Assembly: GCA_021229015.1 (NCBI GenBank)
Contig: CM037781.1
Location: 64,530,839-64,594,838 of the forward strand
Reading direction: 5' to 3'
DNA: 64,000 nucleotides
Origin: Solen grandis
Lineage: Eukaryota > Mollusca > Bivalvia > Adapedonta > Solenidae
Shown: in pieces, positions 11,583 through 24,413 of the stretch
How positions within the stretch are numbered: position 1 is the first letter of the stretch
Layout of the letters: each line of letters starts with the position of its first letter
Notes under the pieces: model-generated
Databases searched by the model: none
What the model was told of the DNA's origin: nothing
What the model saw: the letters and a program-made list of their open reading frames with translations, nothing else
Translations under genes and position numbers: made by a program

Positions 11583-12222
11583 CCATGAAAGAATGGCCAT
11601 GGTGGCCCTAGAGTATCATTAGCATAATTAAAACAATTCAGGTCATTTGATTTTACCTTGTAAGCTTCAGCAGCTTTGCTTCAAATTTCATATACATAAT
11701 TCTCAAGAATTAATTTAAGGAATCAACTTTATTTAAGCAATGTTAGTAGAACAAATTTGAAATGTTCTATATAGAGTTTCAATGACAAGTTTATTTGGGT
11801 TGATAGAAAAATATTTGAAATGTTCTGTACAGAGTATAAAAGGAAATGGGTCGAGCCCCTGCAGTCCTCTTTTTTCAAGTTATTAATTGTATTTCTTAAA
11901 TTTTGTTAGAGCACTAAGAGGTGACCATTTGTGCCAAGCGACATTAAATTCTTACTATTCTTAGTTTTAAAGGAGAAACACTTTTAAGTGTATAAGATAA
12001 AATTCTGTTGGTTGCCATGGCAGCAAGTGTTCTAAATGGATGAAATTCATTTTAACGTCTTTGGTAAAAGGCCTACCAAGGATCAGTCATGCTAAGTTTC
12101 ATCAATTTCTACCCTGTGGTTTCAGAGGATATGTCTTAAAATAAATTGATGACGACGCATAACGACGGACGCAAGGTGACCACAAAAGCTCACATTGAGC
12201 ATGTTGTGCTCAGGTGAAATAC
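11583..12222 (+). mobile_element. Tandem-core dispersed element, family 1, short copy
   Basis: The left end 'aagaatggccatggtggccct' is a diverged form of the family start. The right end is 'gacgacgcataacgacggacgc', then 'agctcacattgagcatgttgtgctcaggtgaaa', i.e. the ACGG stretch plus the GAGCAxxxTGCTC hairpin and CTCAGGTGA. The interior does not show clear tandem units. Non-coding. Confidence 0.65.
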
Positions 12223-12358
12223 GAAAGGTTATAGTGCTTCATATGACTTGATATACAATTGGAGTGATGATAACTTGTCATGCTACTAATACATGAAAAG
12301 CCAAATGATGCGGGTAAGTAATCAAGGAATTATGAATATAAATAATATTTGCAAAGAA

Positions 12359-12470
12359 CAACAGGAGTTGTCCGTAAGACAGCACACTAGACTATTCCAA
12401 AGCTTATTATTGACGCTTAACTTTAATCAAAATGCTTAAGTTCAAAAGGGGTCATAATTTACTAAATTAA
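12359..12470 (+). repeat. 5' part of a 'gagctgtc...ctcgact' family element (family 2)
   Basis: 'aacaggagttgtccgtaagacagcacactagactatt' is a diverged start of the family seen intact at 32936 and 54009, followed by 'ttcaaaaggggtcataattta', the core word of these elements. Its 3' end is not identified. Confidence 0.5.
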
Positions 12471-13524
12471 AATCACTCAATCTCATAACAGGCGGATCTT
12501 CTTCAATTTTTCAAATGAGATATATATCGGGCTTTTCTTTTTATACATTCGATCATTTTCAATTTTCATTGGCGTCATATGACGTCAGATTTGACGTCAG
12601 CTTCAAAAGTTTGTTTGCGCTCTAGAGCCTTCAATTTTGGTTCGATTATCTTGATATTTTAACAGAAGATGTATTTTAGGATGTAGATGTGCACCTTGGC
12701 ATTCAAATTTCCAAATTCGAAAAAAAATAAGATTTCATGGCAATTTCGAGTTTCGAACTTTGGTCCAAAAATTAATTTTAAATGTTACAAAGCCCCCTGA
12801 TGTGTTAGAAGCATGAAAATTGGGCAGCATATCGGCATAGAGGTTTACATTCTATTTTTTGAATGATTTTCTCTTAAGTCACGTGGTTATGACGTCATCA
12901 AAAAGACAAAATGCATTTCTTTTTAAAGATTTCTCTCGTTCTGGTATCATGAATTTTGAGTCAATCTTAATTAAATCTTTAGAATTGATATAGTTAAAAT
13001 TGAAATGATGCATACTGCAAGAAATGTTTGTTTTGTCTCGTGGTTATGATGTCATGCATACTAAAGCAAGAATTATTTTAAAAAATCATATAAAATCGCC
13101 AATTAGACCGATGAACTTAAAATTTTAATTTTTTTTTCGAAACTTAGTACGTTCATAAGGTCTTGAAAATTTCAAGTGATAACGTCATCAAACATGGCAG
13201 TTTTTCATGTTTTATAGAATGCCTACATAAAAATGTGTAAAAAAAAAACCTGTTCGCATTGTCGAAGATATTTTTTTCTGGATTAATAGAACGTTAGAAT
13301 GAATATGTCATTGCAAAAAAGATATTTTTTAGTCACTTGAAATATAAAAATCATTCATTTCAATTTGTATTCACGCTCCAGCGTCATGAGTATTAATGCC
13401 AATCTTAAGCATACCTTAAGGATTTTATGTTGTGTCACTTGTTTATGACAACATTAATTTGTGATATATTAAAAAGATCATAAGATTGGATATATTTACT
13501 TTAAATATGAAATATTGTCGAACC

Positions 13525-14220
13525 TTAACATGTGCAAAAAGTCCAGAAAATTTCAAGTGATTACGTTATCAAAACTTATTCATGTTTTTCGTAAAAGGGC
13601 TGAATAATGAAAATCTATTAATTTGAAGAAAGAAATGAAAGCGGTCATTGGGTTGGTTGAGCAAGAGCCGACCGTCCTTTTGCAGGAAAGAGTGCCTGCG
13701 TTGAATATTGAATTGTGATACGTTTTTGAGTAAATGAGTCGCATTTACGATGAATTAGTATAGTTATACTAGAGCCAGAAAACCTATACGTAAAACTTAT
13801 TGCATTTACTATCACGGCTTTACGCAAACCTGAAGAAAATGACAAATACATGTAATTCTACCTATCGATTTTTTATGTTTTCTAAATGTTTTTACGGTTT
13901 CTTTTTCTAAATCTGTAAAAATAAGCAAATATATAAAGCAAATGAGTTGTTGAAAGTTTCTAGACGTTAATAACGTTAATTACATAGAAATAAGAAATTA
14001 TTTTCACGATTTTGCTTACACCTCTGCCCTTGTTTCCATCTATCTTTGCAAATATAAATCTCAATCAATTTAAAGGTTAAAAGTCATTGATTTCAAAATA
14101 TTTTTGTTGTTTCTTACAATTTCAATTATGTTTGATCAAATTGCAATGAATATTTGTTAAGTCATATACTTACGAAGAAATAGATATTAAATAAAAAATG
14201 AAAACTTTAAAAATCGATTG
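13525..14220 (+). repeat. Copy 2 of the ~697-bp dispersed repeat
   Basis: Direct copy of 9828-10524 with scattered substitutions. Here the homologous-style sequence continues upstream (12480-13520: 'aaaatttcaagtgataacgtcatcaaacatgg', 'tgacgtca' words), suggesting copy 2 is the longer version and copy 1 is 5' truncated. 10525-11580 contains nothing I can name. Confidence 0.85.
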
Positions 14221-14365
14221 AATAACGTGAGAAAAAATTTCTTGAGGAAAGTATTATCATCTTAAAATTTTCCTGTTTTTTTTTCTGCATGATAGTAAAC
14301 GGATGCGTAATCAAATAAGATCTATTTTTATGCATTCTCAATATCTTCTTAAGAAGATGAAAATG

Positions 14366-14394
<29 letters not shown>
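14366..14394 (+). repeat. Poly(A) tract, 29 bp
   Basis: Uninterrupted A run inside otherwise AT-rich sequence. It could be the tail of a retroposed sequence, but nothing upstream is recognisable. Confidence 0.95.
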
Positions 14395-14397
<3 letters not shown>

Positions 14398-14785
14398 AAA
14401 GCTTATTTTTGAACATAAGTATATATTTATGATAAAAATGATTTCCGCATTAAATCATACATTATTATGCATCATTATTCCATTTTTTTTTGTATTAACT
14501 TATATATTCAATACCTTTGATATAAGCAAACGGAAAGCCGCTTCGTTTGTATCTTACACAAACGACCTCTAGTTAATTATTTTTTTGTACATGAATACAT
14601 CAGTGTTAAGTATAGAATGTAAAAGCCATGTAAAAACCATGGTTTACAGCACTATGAGAGTGTTTATGTTGTTCAGGCTAACAAAGTAGAACTATTCATT
14701 ACTTTTGGCACTATACTGAATAATTCATATATATCATATATCAAAAATAAAATTGATTATTACCTTATGTTATTATGAAAACAAT

Positions 14786-14900
14786 GGCGCCATGACCCAG
14801 ATCGGAAGGTTGTGGTTTCAAATCCCATTTTTTTAAAGGGATTTTCAGGACAATCCCAAGCGCTAAGTACTGGTCAAATTCAGAAACCATTGAGAGGTAT
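14786..14900 (+). repeat. tRNA-derived SINE, internally deleted
   Basis: 'atggcgccatgaccc' followed by 'gaaggttgtggtttcaaatccc' (a decayed B box) and a body 'gcgctaagtactggtc'. The same landmarks occur in reverse orientation at 36690-36790, where the head is more complete, so both belong to one SINE family. 14900-16600 beyond it holds no gene or repeat I can support. Confidence 0.6.
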
Positions 14901-16623
14901 TAGTATAGGTAGTACAAGTTATCAGAATTATTTTCCTAAATGATGTAATAAAAAATAAAATAAATGCAAAAAACAACAATAAAAAAACAGGACCCCCCTT
15001 CTCCCTTCACATAAAAAAATGGTGAAAGAGAACACAGGAAAAAGCAGGGGTTATTTGTACTTGTATCAGATCTTGGTAGAATCTTCTTAAACTCTGGTAT
15101 CTTTTTCTTTCTCACTGTCTTAAAACAATATGTGACATCAAGAGCCTCAAAAACCAATATTAATCAGGATTTTAAACAGTCACAAAATTAATATATACAT
15201 GTGTGAACAGTATACTGGCTTGAATATCTGCACAGCCATGTGAACTATGGTATTCTACACTTTCATTGATTCTTTATTCTTAGTGTAGCAAGGTGCGATT
15301 GAAGGCACGTAATTTTTAGCCTTCGTGTATTTAACAATAAATATTGATATTTTCTCTATTCATGATTTAGGCAAGATTTGCATAGCAGTACACCACGTTT
15401 TTTGTTTGAGATAAATTCATATTTTTCTCAGATGTACATTGAAAGTGGCAGTATAAAATTTTAATATTTCTCTATAGCAGATATTCCATTTTTAATGATA
15501 ATTACAGATCACGAATGTCGGAGACATTCCAACGATGAGTGGGGGTGTGTAGCAATGTGCAGTTTTGTCCCTTTGTATTGTTTTGTCCTGTAAGTACACA
15601 TGCCTTTGTTTACTCCATGTTTGTAATTCAATGTACATGTCTGTAATTGTATGAAAGAGTCTGTATGTAAACTGTGAGAATTTTATTTTAAGGAAATACC
15701 CCGATTGGTTTGTCCTGCTTCTTTGGCCCCTTTACCGCTCAAAAGTCCCCGTCTTTCATATTAATCATTCACTGACAGATCGCCATCAACGCAAGTTGAT
15801 TACTGATCATTTGTTATTGATTGTATCTTACGTCACTCTTACCTTTGAACATTTCCTGTATTGAAGTATAAGTTTATTCAGACGTGCCTGGTTGGTAAAT
15901 ATTTGTATTAAATTAATTTAAACATATGTATTTACCGCGTTGAGCATTTCTCGCGATGATATGGGAAATCCTCGATCTATTTAGTATTTATTACTTTGTG
16001 TTTGTAAACTATGTCCAACGAAATGTTTTAAAGTACATTTTAGGTTTCTGATTTATAACCGTCAAGTAAACTGCTGGTGTTGATTATCAATCCCCCCACT
16101 ATATTACTCATACCCTTTCCTGGTAAATATGACATCCCATTTTCTAAAAATAATCTTTGAAAGAGTGGGAAAGAGAAAGTGGATAACCTTAATTAGAAAT
16201 AGGACCATGGTATGTATTAATCAAAGCAATATAATATAAAGATTACAAATAAATGAATGAAATTATGCTTACAGTTTAAAGAAACATTCGGTTTTAAAGT
16301 CTAATGACAGATTATATTTATTCACAACCTGGAAGATAGCAAAGGTGATAGATAGACAGATTGTAAATGTCTTTTTCAAAATCATGTATGTTCTTTAATT
16401 GGGTTAAAAAGCTAGAATGTTTGAATTTGAATCAAACATCAAAACGTGTACAGAACTCTGGAGACCAGTTCCATAACATCTGGACAGTGGGTAAAATTGG
16501 GAATTTGGCTGTGAATTAAAACCTCGCTTTAGGAAAATACACCAAGCTCAAAACGTGTATTCTCAATAAATGTTTAAGTACGACCTTAGACACAAACTCA
16601 GATACCATATTGAGAAAAATTCC

Positions 16624-16626
<3 letters not shown>

Positions 16627-16691
<65 letters not shown>
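16627..16691. repeat. (AC)n(TA)n compound microsatellite
   Basis: About 27 bp of CA repeat runs directly into about 38 bp of TA repeat. Confidence 0.98.
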
Positions 16692-16867
16692 TAACAATAG
16701 TTTAAGTCTGAAAATTATCCAAATGAAGTTAAGTATTCTGTTTTATTTTTGATTACTCAGGGACTGTTCTGCTTAGAATGATAAGTAATGAACTTGTTTC
16801 CCATTCAAAACAAATTAAGTCAAACTTTTGATAATGGATTAATATGAACAAGCTAAAACGTATTACT

Positions 16868-18358
16868 TAGACCGGTCATGGTGGCAGAGTAGTAAGAGTG
16901 TTCATGTCTACGGCATGAATCCACGGTGCATAAACATATCGGCGGGCTCTCTGCGGAAATCGCTATATCGGCAGGCTCTCTGCTTTCGCACCGGTCATTC
17001 TCTGCCAAAAACACTAGCAAACGCTGGACGGTTGGGAAAGAAACAGACCAATGGTCACTTTTCAAAGTTAAGTTGCTCAATATTAAGTATTGCACGGAAT
17101 ATTAGAGTATCTTAGCTATGTATATGCGTGTAAACTTAAACTGCGACCTGAAACTCGGCCGAACAGTTTAGTGATGTACCAGTATGGAACACTTTCTACA
17201 GGCTTCAGCGGGTTATTGCTTTGATTATGTCTATAATATGACCATCGAATGTATTCTTTTCAGTATATTCCTCAAGAAGATACCGATAGATTTTTTTTGT
17301 TCAAAATATTTGGAGAATATAGGCGGCATCCTCCGCTCCCCATTTTCTATTTTCTTTCACCCCCCCCCCCCACCCCAATAACTATGGCAGTTTACCTACC
17401 ACTGTGTGCATGAACTCACTGACGCTTTTTTTAAAATTTTTATATTCTTAATAAAACTGTTCAAACATGTTGTATCATTGGTCTTATTATATTTTAAGCA
17501 ATAAAACATCATTAAATAAGAGTAAAATACAATAAAAGGCTTACAGTATACATAGCAGAAAAATCCCCCTTTTAAAGCTCATCCCCTCAACCCCTTTGGA
17601 CCCGGACCCCCCCCCCCCCCCCCCCCCCCCAACGAAGAAAATAACACTGGAAGGGCAAAAAGCATTTTCACAATAAAACACAAAGTACGCTAGCAGTATG
17701 CTTTTGAAAAAAATATTGCTGGCAAAATGCAGAGAGCCTGCCCGTGGTAAATGCAGAGTCTGCCTGTGCTTCAAAAAGTGATGTGCAGAGAGACCTCCCG
17801 TGCAACGACAAAACCGAAAGTAGGGGGTTTTCAGGAAACTTACATTACAATCGGCCATGTTATCGGTATCTTCTTGAGGAATATACTGAAAAATACATTC
17901 GATGGTCATATTATAGACATTATCAAAGCAATAACCCGCTGAAGACTGTAGAAATTGCCGGGGTTGTGTTCCAAGTTGGTAAATCACTTAACTGTTTGGC
18001 CGAGTTTCAGGTCGCAGTCGCTGATAATTGAAAATTGTACACGCATATACATAGCTAAGATACTCTAATATGCCGTGCAATACTTTATATTGAGCAACTC
18101 ACCTTTGAAAAGTGACCATTGGTCTGTTACTTTCCCTTCCGTCCAGCGTTTGCTAGTGTTTATGGCAGAGAATGACCGATGCAAACGCAGATAGCCTCCC
18201 GATAAAGCGATTTCGCAGAGAGCCCGCCGATATGGTTATGTACCGTGGAATCGGCAGTGTGTCAGCACTTTATCTGTCTCAAGAATACATAGTTTCTAAA
18301 TGACTAAAATACTGTCAGTGGGATGTTAAACCCAACAAACAAACAAGCAAACTGGTCA
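16868..18358 (+). repeat. tRNA-SINE split by a fold-back element
   Basis: The head lies at 16868-16921: 'gaccggtcatggtggcagag' and 'tagtaagagtg'. The tail lies at 18248-18358 and ends 'gtcagtgggatgttaaaccc' followed by (aacaaac)n, a typical SINE 3' end. Removing 16922-18247 and one GAATC rejoins the two halves, so this is one SINE interrupted by a later insertion. Confidence 0.65.
16922..18247. mobile_element. Fold-back DNA element with 5-bp TSD and CACGGTG/CACGGTA ends (Transib-like candidate)
   Basis: The flanks carry identical 5-bp direct repeats GAATC at 16917-16921 and 18248-18252. The left end begins CACGGTGCATAAACATATC and the right end, reversed, CACGGTACATAACCATATC. The inverted arms extend to about 17288 on the left and from about 17858 on the right, roughly 370-390 bp each with few mismatches and small indels. 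The ~570-bp loop is unique, with C runs (17363-17375 and about 17610-17632). Internal 'gcagagag' motifs repeat. There is no transposase. The 5-bp duplication plus CAC-initial heptamer is the Transib/RAG-type signature (family knowledge); assignment to that superfamily is inference. Apparent ORFs of 60-150 codons lie in the arms and are not conserved-looking. Confidence 0.8.
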
Positions 18359-18779
18359 GTATTAGCAACTACCCAAGAAGTGTTTTGTTCACTCTTATGG
18401 AGAACAAATTAAACAACTATATAAATGAAACAAAAATCAAATATAGATTTTGACATATTTTAGGCTGGAGAGGAAATACTACTATTCAAAAAGGGAGGCC
18501 TACAGAAAAGAACCAGAGAAATCAAAGGAATGAATCAGTGTATGTACTTAACACTACGAGGGCTCTTCCTTTTAATTTTGTCATCAGGGTTCTACAGGGC
18601 GCAATATTGATCACATTCAAATTTCGTTTACTTTAACCCTTCGAAGAATTTTCTTTGACGGAAACAGACTTTTCAAGTCTCGAAATCCATTCCGTAAAGG
18701 CAGAGAAGTAGGCCTTTTTAGGAATGCTCTGGAGACACTGGTAAATTGCACTACCAAGAACACTTCGGGATTCATAACG

Positions 18780-20062
18780 ACGCCCAGAGAGGGTTTTCAT
18801 TAATAAAGGAAATAGGAAAATGTCGTAGGGACTGTGGCAAATAAGGTGGATGACGGAGCTGAATTACCGTTTCCTTTTTCAGGAAGTCTAGGACAAGAAC
18901 GGTGCATAAGACATAAATCTCTCAAACTGGTTGCAGGTCTACGTTTTTCATAGTGTGCCTTTACTTTTGACAACACACTGTTCTTATAAATTTTACATGT
19001 GATTTTTTGCCAATCGGTACGGGAATTTGAACAATGGGTCCATCGCAATTAAAATATACCGCATACAGAACATTTGCCGTGCTTTTAAGGGATAACCCCC
19101 CTAATATCAATATTCCATATCTTGCCACTGGATGGAAATATTTCTATGGAACTTTGTCACTTTGAAAACATCTTAAAATAAAAATGTTTCACCGAGAGTT
19201 TTCCAGGTTTTATTAGTTGTAGGGGAGATAATCTGCATTTAAGTTAACATTGAAGTCTATGGAAAATATATAATTTCTGTTAATATGAAAACTGAATTTG
19301 ATTTTCGAGGAAAACCTACGGTAGAAATATGCATTATATGATTCTGATTCAAATTTCGTGAACACATCTAAACCTTACCGTAGGAAAATGGAGACAATCC
19401 TTTTTTGTAGTTTTCAGAGGAGATAACTCATGATAACAAAAATTATTAAGGGGACGTTATAAAAGAATTTCTGTCATATGTCATTACATGTCAATTTGCC
19501 TTTAAGATTTCCATGGTTTGACAAATTAAAAGCTTTTAATGTGAAATTATATGCATGGCTTTGGTGGTTATTATGGGGCATATACCTTTACCGGAAGTGA
19601 ATAACAAGGCATGGACCTTAATTCTTTTGGCAATGACCGGGCTTGTTTGGTCTTTTCGCAGCCACTGCTTGTTATTGATGAGTCTCTGGGGCTCAAAATA
19701 AGACCCAGGTTTCATCACCTGTAAACAGCTTTGATATTTTACTATTGTTACAATTTCTGTACCCTTTTAGGAGAGTTTTCGCCATTTTTACACGGGTGGC
19801 CTTTTGTTTTTTGGTCAAGAGATGTGGAACCCATATTGCGCAAACCTAAGTTTCAACTGATTAGTTAAAATCTTATGAAGTTTCCACCAAAATATAGGAC
19901 ACACCAATCTGAAATATCTTTAACCGTGAACCTTGCATCTTGTTTGATTAGATCTTCCACAGCAGCAACATTAGTTTTGGTAGTAGCTTTTCTTGGCTGA
20001 CCGTGACGGGGCTCATCTTTCAGATCAGTTTTACCATCTTTAATTTTTAATAAACAATACAC
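18780..20062 (-). pseudogene. Mariner-family transposase remnant
   Basis: Read on the minus strand from 20062, an N-terminal segment contains DGKTDLKDEPRHGQPRKATT, the helix-turn-helix linker typical of mariner. The first catalytic aspartate motif TGDETWV is at 19722-19702, followed by NNKQWLRKDQTSP. Toward 18960 comes the stretch YEKRRPATSLRDLC, then, in another frame, LDFLKKETVIQLRHPPY at about 18880-18830. The region expected to give the second catalytic HDN motif reads MHRSCP, and several frameshifts and stops separate the blocks. A possible terminus 'acgagggctcttcc' lies near 18558. Clearly inactive. Confidence 0.85.
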
Positions 20063-20476
20063 AATTTATAAAATAAAGTGACTAGTTCAACTAGGGTGCT
20101 TGACACACTCTTGTCTATCTTTAGCCAATGTCCTCGCGTCCTGATGAAATTAAAACGGTTACAAAATTCGAATCGGCAGAGTGTATTCAGCGAGGGACGT
20201 TATAAAAGTTAAAGAGAGAGAGAGAAAGATTGTTTGTAATGCTGCAATTTGATAAGAGCCACCAGAGATTCTATATACAATCCCTGGAGCTACATTACAC
20301 TTAAATGAAGACAAATATGGGATACAATTATTACTTTGAAATGTTATTTTAACGAATCGTAATTTAGTTAAATCAGGGTCTCTTAATACTAAACGTATTT
20401 ATGTAGAGACTTTTAAAAGCACTGCAATCAGTGAAAAACATGTAAACATTCAAATACACATTTCATAATACAAAGA

Positions 20477-20783
20477 AAGAGACAGATGATGATGATGCTG
20501 ATGTCATTTTAAAATGATAATGATATTTTCAGACGATGATGATGATGATGATGATGTCATTGTGAATATAAAAGAGACCAACAGCAGTGAAAAGCAGCAA
20601 AAATAATTGTTCATACATATGTAGACAGGTCAATTATAATAATAGTAATGTTTATATAGTAGTCATGATGTTTGAGTATTCCGCTGACCAGTGCTTAGTA
20701 CATATGTAGACAGGTCAATTGTAATAATGTTTATTTAGTAGTCATGATATGCTTGAGCATTCAGCTGACCAGTGCTTAGTGCC
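20477..20783. repeat. GAT microsatellites and an ~83-bp tandem duplication
   Basis: (GAT)n tracts lie at about 20487-20505 and 20534-20558. The sequence 'acatatgtagacaggtcaatt' through 'gctgaccagtgcttagt' is then present twice in tandem (about 20617-20700 and 20699-20780). 20783-23750 contains no gene or repeat that I can support; it is AT-rich with short chance ORFs. Confidence 0.8.
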
Positions 20784-23700
20784 ATGTGACATTAGGAATG
20801 GTCACTGGGTGACAGGCAGGAATATTATGAAATTGGTATTTTCTGCATGTCAATACCCAGTTGACATATTCTGCTCACAGATGTTTTTATTAATTGCGAG
20901 TGACTGAGTACCCATATATCCCTATATATACTAACACTCCCATCTTCACAATGCACATACTTCCATCTCTCTCTCACCAGGACTCTTACAGTCAACTCTT
21001 GGTTCTTGGTTTGAACCTTAGTATGTATTAATGCTGTCTACTAGAATGCGTCTGGTATGTGTTGATTTACCTTTCTCTTTCAACTTAATAATATATTTTT
21101 TTTCAGTATTATATAAAATCAATAGAAATGTATTTTAAAAATAATAATGATGATAATGAAATGTATTCTGTATCCTTTGCATATTTATATTGAATTTGAT
21201 ATGGTGGAGTTCACTCTAAGATATTGTCTTATTTCTTCCAGGTTTCAATATATAAAATCCAATAAATATATGAACTCCGATCAAGAGTTTGTCATATCTG
21301 GCATCTCTACACATATGAATGAAAAAATATACAGGGAGAGCAATCAGTATCATTTTCATATACTAAAACTATGCAACTTCCCGGCCACAAAGTACTGATC
21401 CATGAACCGTAGATAGGGATCAGTATAAGTTGTAATAACTTCCAAATTGATGTAAAGTAAATAAGATTAAACTAATTTTTTAAAACTATAAAGTATGTCT
21501 TTATCTAGTATTTTTTTCATATTGTGTAGATTTCATATACATAAGAAATCATAATAGTTTAGATGAGTGATTGCAAGATCAAATTACTTTTAAACATGTT
21601 TCAGACAATGTGTTCAACTTTGATTTTATTTTTTAGATTTTTTTTATATAATTTAAATCTCTTACAGTACATGCTTCACACGCAATCACAAACTTAATGA
21701 TAACATATATATGCTTTTATAGTTGTTTAATGATAATTCCAACAAAATATGAAATGAGACACCGTTATTCCAATTCCGATTCTATGTCTGCTAACTGCAA
21801 TCTGAAAAAAGTAACAATGATCATTTAACGAATATTATAGCATGCTCAAATCCTCAAGACAAATGAATTTTTGACAGAATTATAAATTCAAAACCAAGCA
21901 GAATACATGTACCATGTTCAAAATTCAACACTTTGAGGTTAAATAACTTCATATTTTTGTAATATTCTAATATATTATTCTCCACAATTATCATTCAACG
22001 ATTTCGAGTTTTCATACAACTGTGACTGTTAATGAAAGGTGGTTTTAATGATGCTGATTTGAAATATTTTTTGTCCAACATAGAAAACAATTTCTCATAA
22101 TAAGTACATTACATTTAAATTTGATTTAATCATTTCTTTCTTCCAATACAAAGAAAGCTTTTAAAATTTTAAAAATTTTTTTAAATTTTTTTTGTAATTA
22201 TACATTTTTATATAATTTTTTGAACAATTATTTTTAGAGGCATGCATTCTATACTATTTACATTTTTTTTGCACTTGTTCAAAATGTTAATTGTTCTATT
22301 CATTTTTCTTGACCAATGCATTTTATTAATTTTTTTTCATTTTTAACTTACCATCAAAATGACACTGCTGTGGCAAATTACACTATGGTTTTGTCATCAA
22401 AAACCTTGATTTTAGCCTGAAACAAATAATGCATTTTTTAAAAACAGAAGTTAATTATTTCAAATATCACATTAATTTTCCCCTTAACAGGAAGGCAAGA
22501 AATTATGGAATGAATTTCTAAATTTATCCATTCTTCGTGAAGAAAAGACATATTCAAAGAGGTTTTTTTCATATCTCACAAACAAGGTACCTGAAAAAAG
22601 GCCCGTTTTACCAAACAAAATGGAGATGGAACTGGGCATTTTTGGTCACGACTAAGCACAATTTGACTGAATAAAGACTATAATTCTTTTTTTCAACAAT
22701 AAAATATGTTTAAATTCAACAGCAAACTGGTATTTAATATGCAGTCTTATGCACACATATCAAAGTTTACAGAAAACTTTCATTGGTATATATGTCAATT
22801 AATATTCTAAAACATGTTCATTTTACTGCAGTCTAGAGCTAAATATCTAAAAATCAAATTTATTTTGAAGTTAATTAAATATGAACTAAGAGATTCATTT
22901 TTTTAATAACAATGAAATAAGACTTAAAACAGTTTTGCTACCTTGGAATTTGTTCATATGAACAGTTGAAAAATGCTTTTGAAACGACCCTCTTTCATTA
23001 TACGGGGTCACTGCATTTTAAGTAAGAAATTCATGATGACATCAATTATGACACAAGTAGCAGATTAATGGACTAAATTGTGTATTGATTAAACAAGAGA
23101 AAAAAAATCAAAATTTTACCACTGTTTCTATCTATAAAAAGAGTTCAGAATCTATTGTAATCCTCTAACTTGCTTATCACTTCAAAGTCGTCTGCATGTT
23201 ACACTATGAAGACGATGTGTTTTAATCGATTGGATTGAAAGGTTTCTGTCATAAGACTGAAAAGCATATATTTGACTTATGTGTGCCAATAAAACCATTA
23301 CAACCACATCTTTTTTACATTTTAATGAATAAATGTGTAATGTAAATGTCGCACTCAGAATGGCCTAAAACATGAATGTTGATTGTCAAAAATCTGAAAG
23401 AAAATCTACATTAAACTCGTAATATAATACAGTTCATTGTAACGAACTAGTTCATCAAAACATGCTTTAGCTTTCTTTGTAAATCCTGTGAAGATTTCAT
23501 AGAGAATATAGCAGAATGCTTTAGTCCAAAAATAAACGCTAGCTTTCAACAAGGACTGAAAAAATACAGTAAGAATAAAAAGTACCATTAATACCGGAAA
23601 GGGGCTAAATTTCGATAAATTCATCAAGAAACAAAGCAAAACATATTTTAATTGTTTTATTCACATTCTCTTTTATTTTACATGAACATCATATGACATA

Positions 23701-24413
23701 TTGTATATTTTATTTTGATATTTTCAATCAATCATGTATAAATTATATATCCTTTGAAAGACGTTCTCTGATTGGCTGAGATATAAATAGATGTTACTGA
23801 TCTCATTGGAGAACAAACCGAATGGGTCGTCTTCAGATCTTACCGTAGGAAGATCGTGTACTTTAGTCAGATTGTAAATGTTTATATCTGTATAATAAAT
23901 ATAGAAACATTGCGACTATCCGAGGACCACCGTCCAATTCAAGGTACATATTTATTCCAAGTCAAGGCACGATTTACAATATTTGCATTAAGGGCGTTTA
24001 CTTCAGTTTGTTTTCTTTACTATATAATAATAGTGCATTTTCGGAGGCGATGAAATGGTCAAATTTCTCATGTTATAATGGATATTGGGATATAAAAGTT
24101 ATATCAGGATAAAGTGTAAAGATCGGCCTATCAGATGGACATTCATATGATCGGTATGAAGCTTTTGTCTTTCCAAGAGAGCATTTTTTTTTCTATATTG
24201 ATAAATATTTAATTGCATGGTCACGTGATTGATGTTTACCTGTGACATTGTGTCCCGCGGGGCTTGACCGCTGTATATATTCAATACTGAGTTGACTGAG
24301 TTGAATACTGAGCCGAGTGATTTCGCGCTTTACCTGTACACTTGTGCACTGATGTACATCTGATTGCTAACGGCTGAAATTCTACGGAAGACTGAAATTG
24401 CCATAAAATTACA

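Noticed and set aside
12580..12599. Two TGACGTCA palindromes as a cAMP-response enhancer
   Set aside because: Similar words recur across the dispersed repeat of 12480-13570 and no gene is adjacent, so a regulatory role is not supported.
17541..18031. Overlapping open frames of 148 and 95 codons on opposite strands
   Set aside because: They lie in the arms and C-run loop of the fold-back element, include poly-glycine from a C tract, and match no domain.
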